Positions 10,791-24,100 of a DNA stretch of 64,000 nt are shown piece by piece; position 1 is the first letter of the stretch; every line of letters begins with the position of its first letter. The position numbers were made by a program, and so were the translations under genes. Source of the DNA: Siphonodentalium dalli (taxonomy: Eukaryota; Mollusca; Scaphopoda; Gadilida; Siphonodentaliidae); the NCBI GenBank assembly GCA_032622095.1, contig CP136067.1, forward strand, positions 96,462,707 to 96,526,706, written 5' to 3'. The notes under the pieces were generated by a model, which was given only the letters and a program-made list of their open reading frames with translations, was not told where the DNA came from and did no database searches.

Positions 10791-13194
10791 GGTTTTTACA
10801 AACCACCATTATCTTTTATTTAATGTAATTTCCGACCGAATGGCTGCCCATACTCTTCTTTGATACGTTCAGATTAGCCAAACGTCGAGTAAATAAAAAC
10901 TTTATATAAACTAACCACAGTTAAAGTCTTACCCTACCGTCATCTTAGCAAATTAACTGGACCACTTAACCAGGGGTTGTGTGAGATTGAATTTTATAAA
11001 ATATTCTCATTCGGCACAGTAACATTTGAAACAATTGGGGCTATATGCATATATGTACTAGCCTTAATATTGCTGAGTTTACCTTTTAGTCAAATTGGAC
11101 ATATGAATCCCAAGTATCAGTCAACATGGGTGTACCCAGTGAATCTTGCCCATGGGTACCTATTAAATTATCACCTAAATTGCCCCATGCAAGCCAATGC
11201 CTGGTAACATACATGTATATGTTGGTGTTGAGATCCTATTCACCACGAGACCAATATATCAATCACCCCTTGCACCCCCCATATGATCACTCCCAGCCCC
11301 AACCCTGAATTTTGTTTACCTTAATTAACATCTAATGGCCAGCTATTCGAATTTCATCATACAATAATAGAAGTTTGGAGAATTGTCCTACCTACATGAA
11401 GTTTATCTTCCCTACCACTGGCCATTAGATGTTAAGGTAGAAAATATTCACTAAACTTGGTACAAAAAATCCAATGCCTCTGCTGAAAATCAGGCTTCCT
11501 TGTTACCAACTGACCAATGACAATTTTTTGATGAGTCATATTAAATGATAAAATGAGAGTATCTGGCTTCTATATGTTAAGGTAAGAAAAATCAGACAAG
11601 GGTGTGATCAGGGTGGGCGGGGATGTAACCAATGTTTTCTTCCCAGGGATGTGAAGGGTGAGAAACTGTTACACTGGTTTGTTGGCTGGTAATATATCAC
11701 AATATTGAGATATCATATCATAGTTCATCAATGGTCTGTCATAATCGCCAATTAGCTTAATACTGCAGGTGCCATTGTTTAGTCAGTGAATGTGGTCTGA
11801 AGCCAACTAATCTCTTGATGACCCAGAGGCTAATCCATGTCTGTGCTGACTGTAATCAAAACACCATGTAATATTGCACTCAATTGAAATATCAGATATC
11901 TGGACTGAAACAGTTAGGATGTTTTAATGATGGCACGATGTAATACTATTGGTGTTCCCAGAATGGTGGGTCCTAAAATAGTAGAACAAAATTTCAACTT
12001 TTTATCAATATTTGATTCCCTACCCCACTGGACCAGGCTAAATTAAATTGAATGAATGCAAACCCTATTCATTGTGAAATTATCTAAATGCATCCAAAAA
12101 TGTTTCTGTTGCATTTTTTATATATATGTTTGTTGTTGTTTTTAACATGTTTGATATGCTGTGTGAGTTCACTTTAAGAGGAATTTCTAAAACGAGTTCT
12201 AAACTAGGCCCTGCAATACATGTTTACCAGTTACAAGTGCAGTAATGGCATTTGATTGTAATTTTTAGGCATTACAATTTACCAAACTAAATCAAATATT
12301 AACCAATCTGAACCAAATATTAACGGATTTAAATTATTTTTTAGTATATTTTGAAAATGCCTATCCCCATTTTTTTTCTGGAGACTGGTATCCCCAACTT
12401 TGCCCAATTAGGCGGGTGATTAAAAGCATGTTCTCATGCAGGTAACTCCCTCATCAAACATTTGTTCATATATATAGTTGTATATTTCTTGGGCAAATAA
12501 AAACCTCCCTACCCCATCAAATTTTTCATATATGATTGACTGAGAACATAGAGTGCAGGCAGGAAAAAACACCAGGATACAAGGACCAGGTGGGTGGGTT
12601 TTTCTGAATGCCAATAGCAGATTTTTCCATTGCCATGTAACTGTTTCTCCAAATCCATGTTTAAAGATAAATTATGACTACTAAAGTGATTTTAAATGTA
12701 CAGACTTATAAACTGGACAAATATAAAGCATTAATCTAGTGAAGGGGGCTCTAATTTCAATATTTACACAATAATTGTTCTTTTATAACACAATATCATG
12801 GGGTGGGTTCCGCTTCTTACGAGGAAAAAATTGAACTGAAAAAATAAAAGATTCCATCAATTCTCATTGATGTATTTTACATTAAATTATAGCTGCAATG
12901 CCAATGTCAGCTCATTATATTCTTCTGTTAAATTAAATGGTATGATAAAACAGATTTCCTGAACATGTATTATTGTAGGATGTTCATCATTGGATAGATG
13001 GGACCTTGAATACCTACCGATATAATGAAAAGCTGAGTAATTGAACATAACATGATAATTATTTCAAAACAAGTATTCATCTTTGAGATGACAACATTTT
13101 AATTCGGTATTACAATTTCTGCCACATGGGCTTGTAATGCACACCATTGCCCACCCCCTTTCCAAACCCGCACTGCCCTTATGCATCGTCCCTA
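10791..13194. other. No gene seen (interior of the composite)
   Basis: AT-rich sequence without a supported gene. The only structure noted is a short foldback at 11317-11440 and a (GTCT)n tract that belongs to the Helitron-like element starting at 13195. Confidence 0.5.
11317..11440. mobile_element. Short foldback (TTACCTTAATTAACATCTAA ends)
   Basis: ACATCTAATGGCCAGC near 11328 is mirrored by TGGCCATTAGATGT near 11418. The outer part TTACCTTAA is mirrored by TTAAGGTAG. Probably a small MITE. Confidence 0.6.
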
Positions 13195-13216
13195 TCTCAT
13201 ATATATTTTGAAGACC

Positions 13217-13254
<38 letters not shown>

Positions 13255-13948
13255 ATTAATACAAATCTACGATTCTCGACCGATCGGGACGAAACTTGGT
13301 ACGTGTGTGTAGTTTGACCAGGCGGTCGTCGTTGTCATATTGGCGAGCCCGTGCGACGCCCGTGCAACGCATGCGCAGACGAGATCTCGGAAACGGGTGG
13401 AGCTATCGACTTGAAATTTGCTATGTGAATGTATCTTGCCCCGGATACGAATTTTATCGGGTCGCCGAGCCCGTGCGACGCCAGCTTCGCGCATGCGCAG
13501 ACGAGATCTCGGAAACGGGTGGAGTTATCGACTTGAAATTTGGTTTTTGAATGTATCTTGCCCCGGATACGAATTTTATCGGGTCGCCGAGCCCGTGCGA
13601 CGCCAGCTTCGCGCATGCGCAGACGAGATCTCGGAAACGGGTGGAGCTATCGACTTGAAATTTGCTATGTGAATGTATCTTGCCCCGGATACGAATTTTA
13701 TCGGGTCGCCGAGCCCGTGCGACGCCAGCTTCGCGCATGCGCAGACGAGATCTCGGAAACGGGTGGAGCTATCGACTTGAAATTTGGTATGTGAATGTAT
13801 CTTGCCCCGGATACGAATTTTATCGGGTCGCCGAGCCCGTGCGATGCCAGCTTCGCGCATGCGCAGACCAGATCTCGGAAACGGGTGGAGCTATCGACTT
13901 GATATTTGGTTTTTGAATAGCCCGGACAACGTCGGGCTCATCGGCTAG
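13195..13948 (+). mobile_element. Non-autonomous Helitron-like element with 122-bp internal repeats
   Basis: The 5' end is TCTCATATATATTTTGAAG after an A. The 3' end is a hairpin (AGCCCGGACAACGTCGGGCT) a few bases before CTAG, followed by T. TC start, near-terminal hairpin, CTRR end and A/T insertion context are Helitron hallmarks. Inside, a GTCTGTCT tract leads to four to five copies of a 122-bp unit (GAGCCCGTGCGACGCC at 13469, 13591, 13713 and 13835). The overlapping 84- and 94-aa ORFs here are repeat artefacts. Confidence 0.8.
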
Positions 13949-14209
13949 TAGGATATATTTGTGCCTGCTCTATACATAATGTATTATACATGTACCTCAT
14001 CATAATCATGTATACGACGCAAAGTAGGAACATATATACTAGTAGGTACGGTGCATACCATCTGTGGGCGGGCGTAAATATGCTATACATGTATGGCGTA
14101 GTTAGGGTAGTGTGGTTGGAGGTTGTGGCTGAGCAGCGACACAACATGAGAGAATATGTTGTTGTACATGCACATCTTTGTCGCATATTTGATGTGGGTA
14201 ACCTATGGG

Positions 14210-15105
14210 TATATGGGAAGCCAAATTGACATTTAATAAATAATTGAGCTTAAGTGCAATAGCGCTTGCGCTTATTAAAACGCAATAAGGAAATTCCTTA
14301 TTGCGCTTAAGCACAATAAGTAATATCTTATTGCACTTAAGCGCAATAAGGAATATCTTATTGCGCTTAAGTATTCTTATTGCGCTTAAATGCAATAAGG
14401 AATATCCTTATTGCACTTAAGCACAATAAGAGCTAATTGCACTGAAGGGCAATAAGGAATATTCCTTATTGTGCTTAAGTGCAATTACCCACATTACATA
14501 AACTCCCTATAATTCAAATGGTGTAGTCCATGGTACAATGGGTGGAGCAAATATAGGATAATTCTACTATTTGCAGAGGGGTGATCGCAATAAGGAATGT
14601 CTTATTGCGCTTAATCCCTTATTGCACTTAAGCGCAATAAGGGAAGATCTAATTGCGCTTAAGCGCAATAATAATATTCCTTATTGCGCTTAAGCCCAAT
14701 AAGAGATTCCTTATTGCGCTTAGGCAAAAAAAAAATACCTGTGTTTAGGGTTTCCCTACCTATCCTAGAAAATGGTGCCTACCCCTGCCTACCGAAAACT
14801 TGGACTAGACTAGACTATTGGACTAGACACAGATAACTTCTTTCTTTTTTTCAGTGGGATCGGCATCGAAACGTACCTTACCCATTTTCAAACCTCTCCT
14901 ATAAATTTTTTGAAGTTTTATTGGTCTAGTGCTCTGACTAATTCAAGTGCAATTAGATCTCCCCGTATATGGCTTCCCATATACCCATAGGGATTCCTTA
15001 TTTCGCTTAAGCTCAATTATTTATTAAATGTGAATTTGGCATCCCATATGGCTATGGATGCTTGGGATGCCAAATTATTTATTAAATGTCAATTTGGCTT
15101 CCCAT
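14210..15105. repeat. Foldback/hairpin array of GCGCAATAAGG units
   Basis: TTAAGCGCAATAAGGAATA and its complement TATTCCTTATTGCGCTTAA alternate many times, with GCGC and GCAC variants, between two inverted flanks (GCCAAATTGACATTTAATAA near 14220 and the complement near 15060-15095). A related direct pair occurs at 18463-18690. Confidence 0.85.
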
Positions 15106-15600
15106 AGGATGCTGAACTGTATTGACACATTTAGTTAATAATTGTTTTGTGATTTTATGGTGCTTACCTGATTGACATTTCATACCGATCTAAGGTGACT
15201 TGGCTAAACAATTTGGATTATTCATTTCATCCTGCATGATCACACACTGTTAACCAAGAAAAAACCACGTAACCCACATGCAAGGAAGGTGACTCTCAAG
15301 ATAGTATACACTGGTATGTCTCTCCAGCAATTACTTCACACATCTGGAATGGTTGCTAATTAGGCCATTCATGAATCCGAATGATATCTATTGTGTAGAC
15401 ACACTGCAGAAGTCCTAATCCCTTAATCCCTTAATGGGTTTGAGATAATGAAGGTGCAGTGATACACAGCTAATTTCACAGGTTTTAGAGTAAGTTCTAT
15501 AAGGTCTGCAGAAGTTCATTTTAAGTGTGAGGGTTTAATTATTTTTTGTAGTAAAGGTCAGAGTACCCATATATTACATAAACCCATTATATACTATTCA
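15106..15600. other. No gene seen
   Basis: AT-rich interior sequence with nothing recognised. Confidence 0.4.
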
Positions 15601-16464
15601 GTGTTAAAAATATACATGTGTGTGTGTGTATGTATATACTTTATAGAATCGAAAACGGCTGCACCGATCGAGACCAAACTTCCCATCTACTTAGGGTAAA
15701 AACCCGCAGAAATGGTCGTCGCGGCGTTTTGGAGAAGCTCTGAGCACCCGTTCTCCACTCTCATTCACAAAAACGGCACTGTGGGGTTAATCGCGTTGAT
15801 GGTCAAAGAGCGTTCGTATCCGCAGTGTCGTTGATAAAGAGCGTATGCGTGTAATGTTATTTTTACGTCTGTGTCCGGGCGTGAGCGTATGTATCCAGAC
15901 ATGAGCGTGTTGTGTGATTCATACGTACTTAGGGCTTCCTATGAACGGGGGAGATTTTAATCGGGTCAGTTTTTCCGCCCGAGGTGATCTTCACCTTGAA
16001 ACGGGTACACACAAATGATATATATGTGTGTGTCCTTTATAGATTCGAACCGATTGAGCTCAAACTTGCTACCTACGGGAAGTGTCATGGATGGGTTAAA
16101 TTGTGACCCCGACCTGACCTTGACCTTGAAAATTATCAATTCAAGGTCAAATTGAAAAACAAAAAATTAAATTAAAAAATTAATTCACAATTAACTCATT
16201 GAAAAACAAAAAATTAAATTAAAAAACCTACAGGAAGTGTCATGGACGGGTTAAATTGTGACACTGACCGTGACCTTGAAAATGATCAATTCAAGGTCAA
16301 ATCGGGTCAAATTGAAAAACAAAAAATTGAACTAAAAAAATTAATTAACAATTAACTCATTGAAAAAAAAATTAAATTAAAAAATTAATTAAAAAAATTA
16401 ATTAAAGAAATTAAAAATTGTCATGTTTCTGACGATTGCCGCCAGTGGCGGGCTAACCTGCTAG
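15600..16464 (+). mobile_element. Helitron-like element(s), 3' end clear
   Basis: It ends GGGCTAACCTGCTAG|T at 16464, matching the CTAG|T ends of the other Helitron-like copies. The interior has ACTTTATAGAATCGAAAACG and GACCTTGA/TCAAGGTC blocks shared with 42334-43357. The 5' end near 15600 is approximate. A second internal start near 16020 suggests a partial tandem copy. Confidence 0.6.
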
Positions 16465-16594
16465 TATAATATAAAGAGCGTGTGTCTATGATATAAAGAG
16501 CGTTTATACTCTTATTGCCTTGATTATCTCCGGTCATTTTTCTCCTTTTGAGAAGAAAGGAGATTCCATTTTCCCACACAACAAAAACATCCTG

Positions 16595-17545
16595 GGGACT
16601 TTAAATCATTTGTAACACGTGTAACACCCATCTACGAGCGATCTCTCTGGTATCTCAGAAATAATGTAACACTTGTAATGCTTTGTAACATGTAGCTACA
16701 CTGAGACGGTAGAAATAAAATAGGCTGCGGTTTTCTACTGGGACTTTAAATCATTTGTAACTTTTGTAATACCCATCTACGAGCAGTCTCTCTGGTATCT
16801 CAGAAATAATGTAACACTTGTAACGCTTTGTAACATTTCGCTACACTGAGACGGTAGAAATAAAATAGGCTGCGGTTTTCTACTGGGACTTTTAATCATT
16901 TGTAACATTTGTAACACTTGTAACACCCATCTACGAGCGGTCTCTCTGGTATCTCAGAAAATATTGTAACACTTGTAACGCTTTGTAACATGTCGCTACG
17001 CTGAGACGGTAGGAATAAAATATGCTGCGGTTTTCTACTGGGACTTTAAATCATTTGTAACATTTGTAACACTTGTAACACCCGTCTACGAGCGGTCTCT
17101 CTGGTATCTCAGAAATAATGTAACACTTGTAACACATTGTAACATGTCGCTACACTGAACACGGTAGAAAAAAATAGGCTGCGGTTTTCTACTGGGACTT
17201 TAAATCATTTGTAACATTTGTAACACTTGTAACACCCGTCTACGAGCGGTCTCTTTGGTATCTCAGAAATAATGTAACACTTGTAACGCATTGTAACATG
17301 TCGCTACACTGAACACGGTAGAAAAAAATAGGCTGCGGTTTTCTACTGGGACTTTAAATCATTTGTAACATTTGTAACATTTGTAACACCCGTCTACGAG
17401 CGGTCTCTCTGGTATCTCAGAAATAATGTAACACTTGTAACACATTGTAACATGTCGCTACACTGAACACGGTAGAAAAAAATAGGCTGCGGTTTTCTAC
17501 TGGGACATTAAATCATTTGTAACACTTGTAACACTTGTAACACTG
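16595..17545 (-). repeat. ~155-bp tandem array, right, inverted relative to 9246-10124
   Basis: The reverse complement of the left array unit recurs about seven times (GGGACTTTAAATCATTTGTA near 16597, 16740, 16887, 17040, 17196, 17348 and 17502). The first units are more diverged (ACTGAGACGGTAG) and the last ones match the left array best. Confidence 0.95.
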
Positions 17546-18114
17546 TTAGTGTTACAAAATGCCTAGTGGAGGAAAAATGTACCGGATTCATGCAATATAT
17601 GCGGAAAGTGACGGTTTACTACTTTATAACTTTATATACACATGATGTTATACTATTTTCGGTAACATTGCACTGTTAACATGTAAATGAGTATATGAAT
17701 GTTATCAAAATAGAGTCTAAAATACCTACCACACATTCAGGGCGTTGTATATAAATAATTACAAGCTTTTTAAAGAACACCAGCTTTGACGTAAACTTTT
17801 TGTCGAAACTCCGGCTGAAAAATATTTATAATAATTAATTAATAGTATTCTTTTAAAAACTAATTTTAGTCAAGAACACAATCGATAGTATTGTCAGAAT
17901 AAATATAAAATTATAGAATTATAGTTAGTAAAAGCTCAGTTAATTTTAATTTTGAAATTAAAAAGTTCGAAACTATATCTGATCTATTCGCTTGTCAATG
18001 TCAGCTTTACTCGATACTCAATGGAGGGAAAAACAAAAATTCTGTTTTGTTTATGTCTTAGAAATCCACTAATACCGTCACTTTAATTTCAATGTTCGAA
18101 TTTTTATCATCGGA

Positions 18115-18140
18115 ATGACAGACAGCAGGAGGTCTGGAAG
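18115..18140 (+). CDS. RAD51AP1: RAD51AP1 exon 1 (candidate start)
   Basis: ATG followed by eight codons (MTDSRRSG) and AG, then a GTTAAT donor. The two leftover bases join the first A of exon 2 to give Arg, so the product begins MTDSRRSGR-SKKK. A short basic leader before the KK..Y block fits the vertebrate protein. The donor is weak and the exon tiny. The choice rests on phase, position and basic composition. Confidence 0.5.
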
Positions 18141-21100
18141 GTTAATCAATTTTAAACTAGAATCATTGGAAAATGACACCCCCCCCCCCCCCCAAATTGG
18201 CAAAAAATAAGATTTAGAAAATTTGACACTGGTCAGCTGGTGGAAAATCAGCTAACTGGCTAAACTTTAAGTAAATAGCTCATTTGAGCTCACATATTGA
18301 GATAGTTAAATCTAGCAAATTTATTAATTTAATGTGATTTAAGTCCATTTCCTCAGTTAAACATTTGCAGCGAATTATCATATTGACAAGAATAGACTTT
18401 TACACCCACGTTGACGGTGACAAAATCATTCTTAATCAGTTAAGTCTTAAGAACTGTTATGGTAGGCCAAATTCACATTTAATAAATAATTGCAATGAAG
18501 TGCAATTAATTTTGCTTTAGCGCAATTGAATTGCACTTCAGCACAATCAGTCTTAATCAGTTTAATATGATAATATGATCTGTTAAAGTGTTATGGTACT
18601 TTGTAGGCCAAATTCACATTTAATAAATAATTGCACTTCCTGGCATCAGTGCAATTAATTTTGCTTTAGCGCAATTGAATTACACTTCAGCAGAATTATT
18701 TCATTCATGAGTTTAAAGCGCAAAGATATCCCTTGTGGTATTAGCGCAGAAAATTTGCTAAAATCCAACCACTATAAAATTCACAACACTATATGCACAG
18801 ATATCCATTTAATTGCCGATGAGAATTAAAAAATGTCACAAAATTTAATCCATAGCACAAAAATCCATGCAAAAGATGGTACTGTGCTGCCATAAGTAAT
18901 TGATGCAGTAGCTGGGGTTATTATGCATTTACAAATGTGGTTAAACCATTAACAGTTCCGTGACTCCAGTGGCCCGCTATTAAATGATATAAATGCCAAA
19001 TTTTGGGAAACTCCAGTCATGGAAGGGTTAATGATTTGCCTGCTTTAGTTGCTGGACAGCTGGTTCATATACTGGTGCCAGTATAACTTTTGTCAATTTG
19101 TAACGCAAATTGTTTGATTATGCTTTGATAGACGAAAGTGGGCTTAAGTTACAAATGTACATGTACTAGTATATGTCAGACCAATGTCATTTTATTATTA
19201 TAGATCTAAAAAGAAGATAGATTATGTAGGACTGGATGCAGGAAGTGGCAGTGATGGTATGTACAATTTAACACTTTCCCGAGAGCTTTCCGATGAATGG
19301 CAGCAAGCCATACCGGTATTTCCGACTAAATCCTGAAAAGTTACCCATAATTCTGCTGTGGTTAAGAGGTCGATTACTTAGGGCATTACTGTATCTGTAT
19401 CTGTAGATATTGCAGTGCAGGAACCTTTCGGTTATAAATGCACTGGTCCAGGTGCTACCATGGCCGAGTAACTTTGGTGACTCTAGTAGTGTTCTTTAAC
19501 GTGCACGCACCGAGGCATGTATACACGGGTCAGTCATTAATGTCCGTGCCCGATCGGACAGCGTACTGCACCCACAACAACATACCTGGACAAATGTTGT
19601 AATGGGGGAAGTCGGCATTTTGCATTCGGATCTTTATTCAGTGATCTCGAATGAGACTTTTCTCGCTATCTGACCGAGTTCTGATTTTTTGTCAGAATAT
19701 CATGACCAGGTTGCGATCCTTGGTCCGCTAGCATCAGAGACCAGAATGCTACCGACTTCTACTAAATAGAATCTCCATTTCAGTTATAAACATTGGAATG
19801 GTCTATTACCTATATGGCTGATTTTATGTATGCCGAAAAAAAATCATAAATTTTGTACTGTGTTTTTATGTCGGATACATTGGGTACAAATTAGAAAACC
19901 TATATCCTGAACTAATTTACAACCCATGGGTACATACCGGTAGGGTACCATACTGTACACATGGTTACTATACCAATCGGTTACATTGATTTAATCTAAT
20001 ATTTTTTCTTAGAAATCCCAACTTATCAGGTTAGTTCGGAGAATATGTTTTCTAATTTGTACCCAATGTACCCTGGGGTTTCAAAATAAAGTAACCAATG
20101 TAACTTTAGCTGATAGGTAAACTTAAGTAACCATGTGTACCCTATGTACCCATGGGCCTGAAAGTAGTTCAGGGAATATGTTTTCTTATTTGTATCCAAT
20201 TTACTCCTGGGACTTCTAAGAAGAAAAAACAACTAAAATACCCAATGTAACACATTAACAGTTTAACATATACAGTAATGCGCCCTAAATAATCGACTGA
20301 GTGAGAGCTCTCCGATGAATGGCATTAAGCCATATTTCCTACTAAATCCTGAAAAATTACCCATAATTCTGCTGTGGTTAAGGAGTCGATTATTTAGGGC
20401 ATTACTGTAGGTTAAGTAACCATAACTAACCATGTGTCCCCTGTGTACCCATGGGTTGTAAATTTGTTCAGTGAATATGTTTTCTATATTTGTACTTCTG
20501 AAATGTAACCAATGTACCCAATGTAACAGCATGATACAAAAGTTCTGATATTTTGCTGCGTACCACAATTAGACATATGTGACCCGCCATATCAAATCCA
20601 GTTGTAAGTCGGGATTTTTTTACCCTGTGCCAATGCATTCTCTTATATATGCGAGTCGACCATAGGTCGCCTCGCATATATAAGAGAATGCATTGGCCTA
20701 ACAATTTTAATAATTTTTTCTATAGAAAACAATCAACAATCGCATACATTATTTCTGAGACAAAGTTTGTCACTATTGAGGAAAGATTTAAAAAAAAATA
20801 TTCTGATATACAAGCGTATTTTAAGGCTGTCATGCATTGTATATAAACTCTTTAAAAATGGGGTCATGTAGTTGAATTAATATAGCTCATGGTAATTGAA
20901 CATGGTACTTAAATTGTTTTGAACTTTTGTTCACATGTAGCATTAATATCTAACTTTTAAGAGAATTGACTCGTGATGTTTGTCAGGTTTGAAAACTGAA
21001 TCTGATTTGAGGGAAAGGGAGTGAATAGTCCAATAAAACAACATAATGTGCATGATATGACTTAAATTTTCTCATGTGATTATGTCCCTACTTCATTTTG

Positions 21101-24100
21101 CAAGATCAAAGCTGCTCTTGACTAATTATTAGCTATTTATTTAGTTTATTCATCTCTATTAAATAACTAAATGTAGTTAGGGATTTATAACATGTAAATA
21201 TGCAAATGGGAACTAATAAAAGCAGCAAGTCCAAGGCAGCTTTGATCTTGCACACAAACACTCTTGACACATTCTATTGAGTCACGTCAACCATCTCATT
21301 CTGTAGTATATCTTGATTGCAAGATCATGTAGTCTGACTACTCAAATACATGTACATGCATATGTCACAAGTTAAACTGCTTGCGAATGATATAAGGGCC
21401 TGCAAAAAAACATTATGTTCACTTTAATATGAATAGATTGATTAAAAAGTATCGATTATGGCTGCTGATCTGATATCTCCTAGAAATAAAAATAAAAATT
21501 GGATATATTAACCCTTTACCCAACAAACCGGCCAAAACCGGCCAAATAAAGCTTCAACAGCCTAAAATATATTCGGTTTGTCTCAATAGAACCATACAAA
21601 TATGGATATCATTGGAACCGTCTCCTTGACCACATTGTGATAGTTACAGTTATGCCCTGTGCCAATGCATTCTCTTATATATGCGAGTCGACCATAGGTC
21701 GCCTCACATATATAAGAGAATGCATTGGCCTAAAAAAAATTTTTTTTAACACTTTTTACCATTTTTTCTTACATTCTTTAACAATTTTATAATTTTTAAC
21801 GTGTTAAGCCAATGCATTCTCTTATATATGCGAGGCGACCTATGGTCGACTCGCATATATAAGAGAATGCATTGGCACAGGGCCGTTCTGTTGGGTAAAG
21901 GGTTAAGAGGTTATTAATTACTGGTAGATATCACATTTTTGCCTTGAGCGACCTATTATTGACCCCGGCTGATATCACTCCATACTCGGCTGATAACCCA
22001 CCAAACTCACCAAACTCAGCTGATGTCAGTTGTGACATTACCATGCAAAGCATAGTGTTTATGTCCATTGTAACAACTGTTCAGGGGAACGCAGCCAGTG
22101 ATAGTCCGATATAATGACAATTTCTAAATTGACTTGAAGTAATAGCATAAATTTCAAACTGGTGTTTACTCAATAATTTCAATTGAAATCATGAATATAT
22201 ACTTGGACATATAACGTGCATGGTCATACGTAAAGTGCAACTTGTCCATATCTTATTTATCTATGTATGATCTGGTGTACTGACTGAAAGCCTTGAAATA
22301 GTGTGTCTGACATTTTCAGAAGGAGGTCCCCAGAAGGTGAATTTAGTGATTTTACCCAGCGCAGTGGGCTAGCATGATAGGCTGATAGCATCATCAAATT
22401 TACCCTCAGGAGACCACATTCTGCTTAGGCCTAATCTTCTGTGAAGTATCTAAAATCTGAAATGAACATTGTTTTTACCTTTTCCCTTCTGTTCAGTTTC
22501 TAATTCCCCTAATTTACATAAGATAAAGTGGATAATTTAGAGGTGACTAATGGGTGAACATCTCCAACTTCAACTGGGGGAATTCAATCTGAAGTTTCCC
22601 ATAGCAGTTGAGGTCAAAGCAGAATGAGGTTCACAGAGGGTGAATTTGGTGATGCTAGTACGCCGTGCTGCCCGATATATTATTGTATCATTTGTTGTTT
22701 TATCAACAGATGACTTTGCTAGCTCCACTCCACCTCCTCAAAAGAAATCAAAGACAGTGAGTGATAAGAAGAAAAATGAGGCGCCAAAAAGACAGAGAAA
22801 TACTATAGATATCGACGATGAGTTCCGACCCGAAAAGACGGCAAGGATTGAGAAGAAATCTCTTAACAGGTTAGGTTATACCTACATGTAGTTCACCCAT
22901 GATTACCCTCAGATCAAGTACGTTTGAATGTTTATTTGCACATGTTTACAACACATGAGTGGTACATATATATGTATTTATTACATGTTTTACTAAGGAG
23001 TGTGTGAAAATTGTCAACGAAACTACCGCACTAATTCTCCATTCTGTCAAAAGGAAGTATGACTGGTGCGCTCTGGTAGAGATTGATAATATTTATTTTT
23101 TCAATAGTTATGCTTATCACTGAAAAGCTAAGTAAAGTGTGACATCAGCAACCATCGATAGGCTTCTGACTTCAGAAATGTCACTTTGTAGTTTACATCT
23201 CTATCGATTAAATACACAAACACTTTATTTTTCAAATGTGTTCACAAAACTCTTTTTACTCGTGTTATTGTTTTTGCTCAGTTTTAAATTCGGCTCAGAT
23301 GGGTACTCAAAAAACATTACTGCATGAATTTAAATACGAGTTAGAAACGGGGTTCGCGCTGGCCCAAAATTCCCAGGTGCCAACACTGTTGCCAATTGCA
23401 TTATTTTTAGAGCCACTTTATACTTTCTGTTGCCACTTTTTTCCGACCAATATTTTTTGGTGCCACTTTTGAATTTGGTTCAGCAAATTACCTATTATAT
23501 GTATATATTTATTTACTCCCTGTTGTACATAGCATGATATTTAAATCTAATTTGAAACATAGTACACATACCTTTGGTTAGCTCGTGTTTCAGAATAAGA
23601 TCTTTCTTCATGATACTACAACCAGATACGAACATGTTGGTAACATTCGCAGCACGGCATGTAGAACAGAACATAACCTTTTTGTCTCCATCGAATGATA
23701 GCCATTCGCGAGATATTTTCCACTCATTCGGAATTTTCGTTTTGGCGAACTTGCATCTTTTTGTGGCGTTCTCGTGACATTGGACACTAATATGTTGCTC
23801 ATTTTAGGTGGTGTAGCACACGTCGATGTTAAATCAACCACTTTATTTGGACTACCGGTAATGTCTGAATGTCCGAAGAAATCAGTAATTTTCTTCATTT
23901 TAGAAGGATGTTGCGTGTCTGATGCATTTTAAATGAAATCTAACTTGCGCTTACATATTTGCCGTATGTCACAATTTGTGAAAGCTGAGTTACGAATGAC
24001 ATATTTATGATAATTTATCTAACACCTACTATCAATACACAGCTTCCGGACGATGTAGACTTCAGGAAGACCTTTGTTTGGCTAATGTTTGTCAAATTGG

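Larger units (their letters stand above)
9246..17545. mobile_element. Putative 8.3-kb composite bounded by inverted tandem-repeat arrays
   Basis: The left edge is six ~162-bp units (9246-10124). The right edge is about seven units of the same repeat in the opposite orientation (16595-17545). The interior holds a palindromic minisatellite, an 82-bp tandem repeat, a hairpin array and two Helitron-like insertions, but no transposase frame. Inverted terminal arrays around a gene-less core suggest a large non-autonomous transposon or an inverted satellite duplication. No clean target duplication was found. Confidence 0.5.

Noticed and set aside
13267-13916. Series of overlapping 84-94-codon frames on both strands
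   Set aside because: Repeated every 122 bp in a Helitron-like tandem array; artefacts of the period. The same applies at 40478-41386.
17555-17640. Alternative RAD51AP1 start at ATGCCTAGTGGAGG
   Set aside because: The frame gives no donor with the phase needed by exon 2; 18115 fits better.
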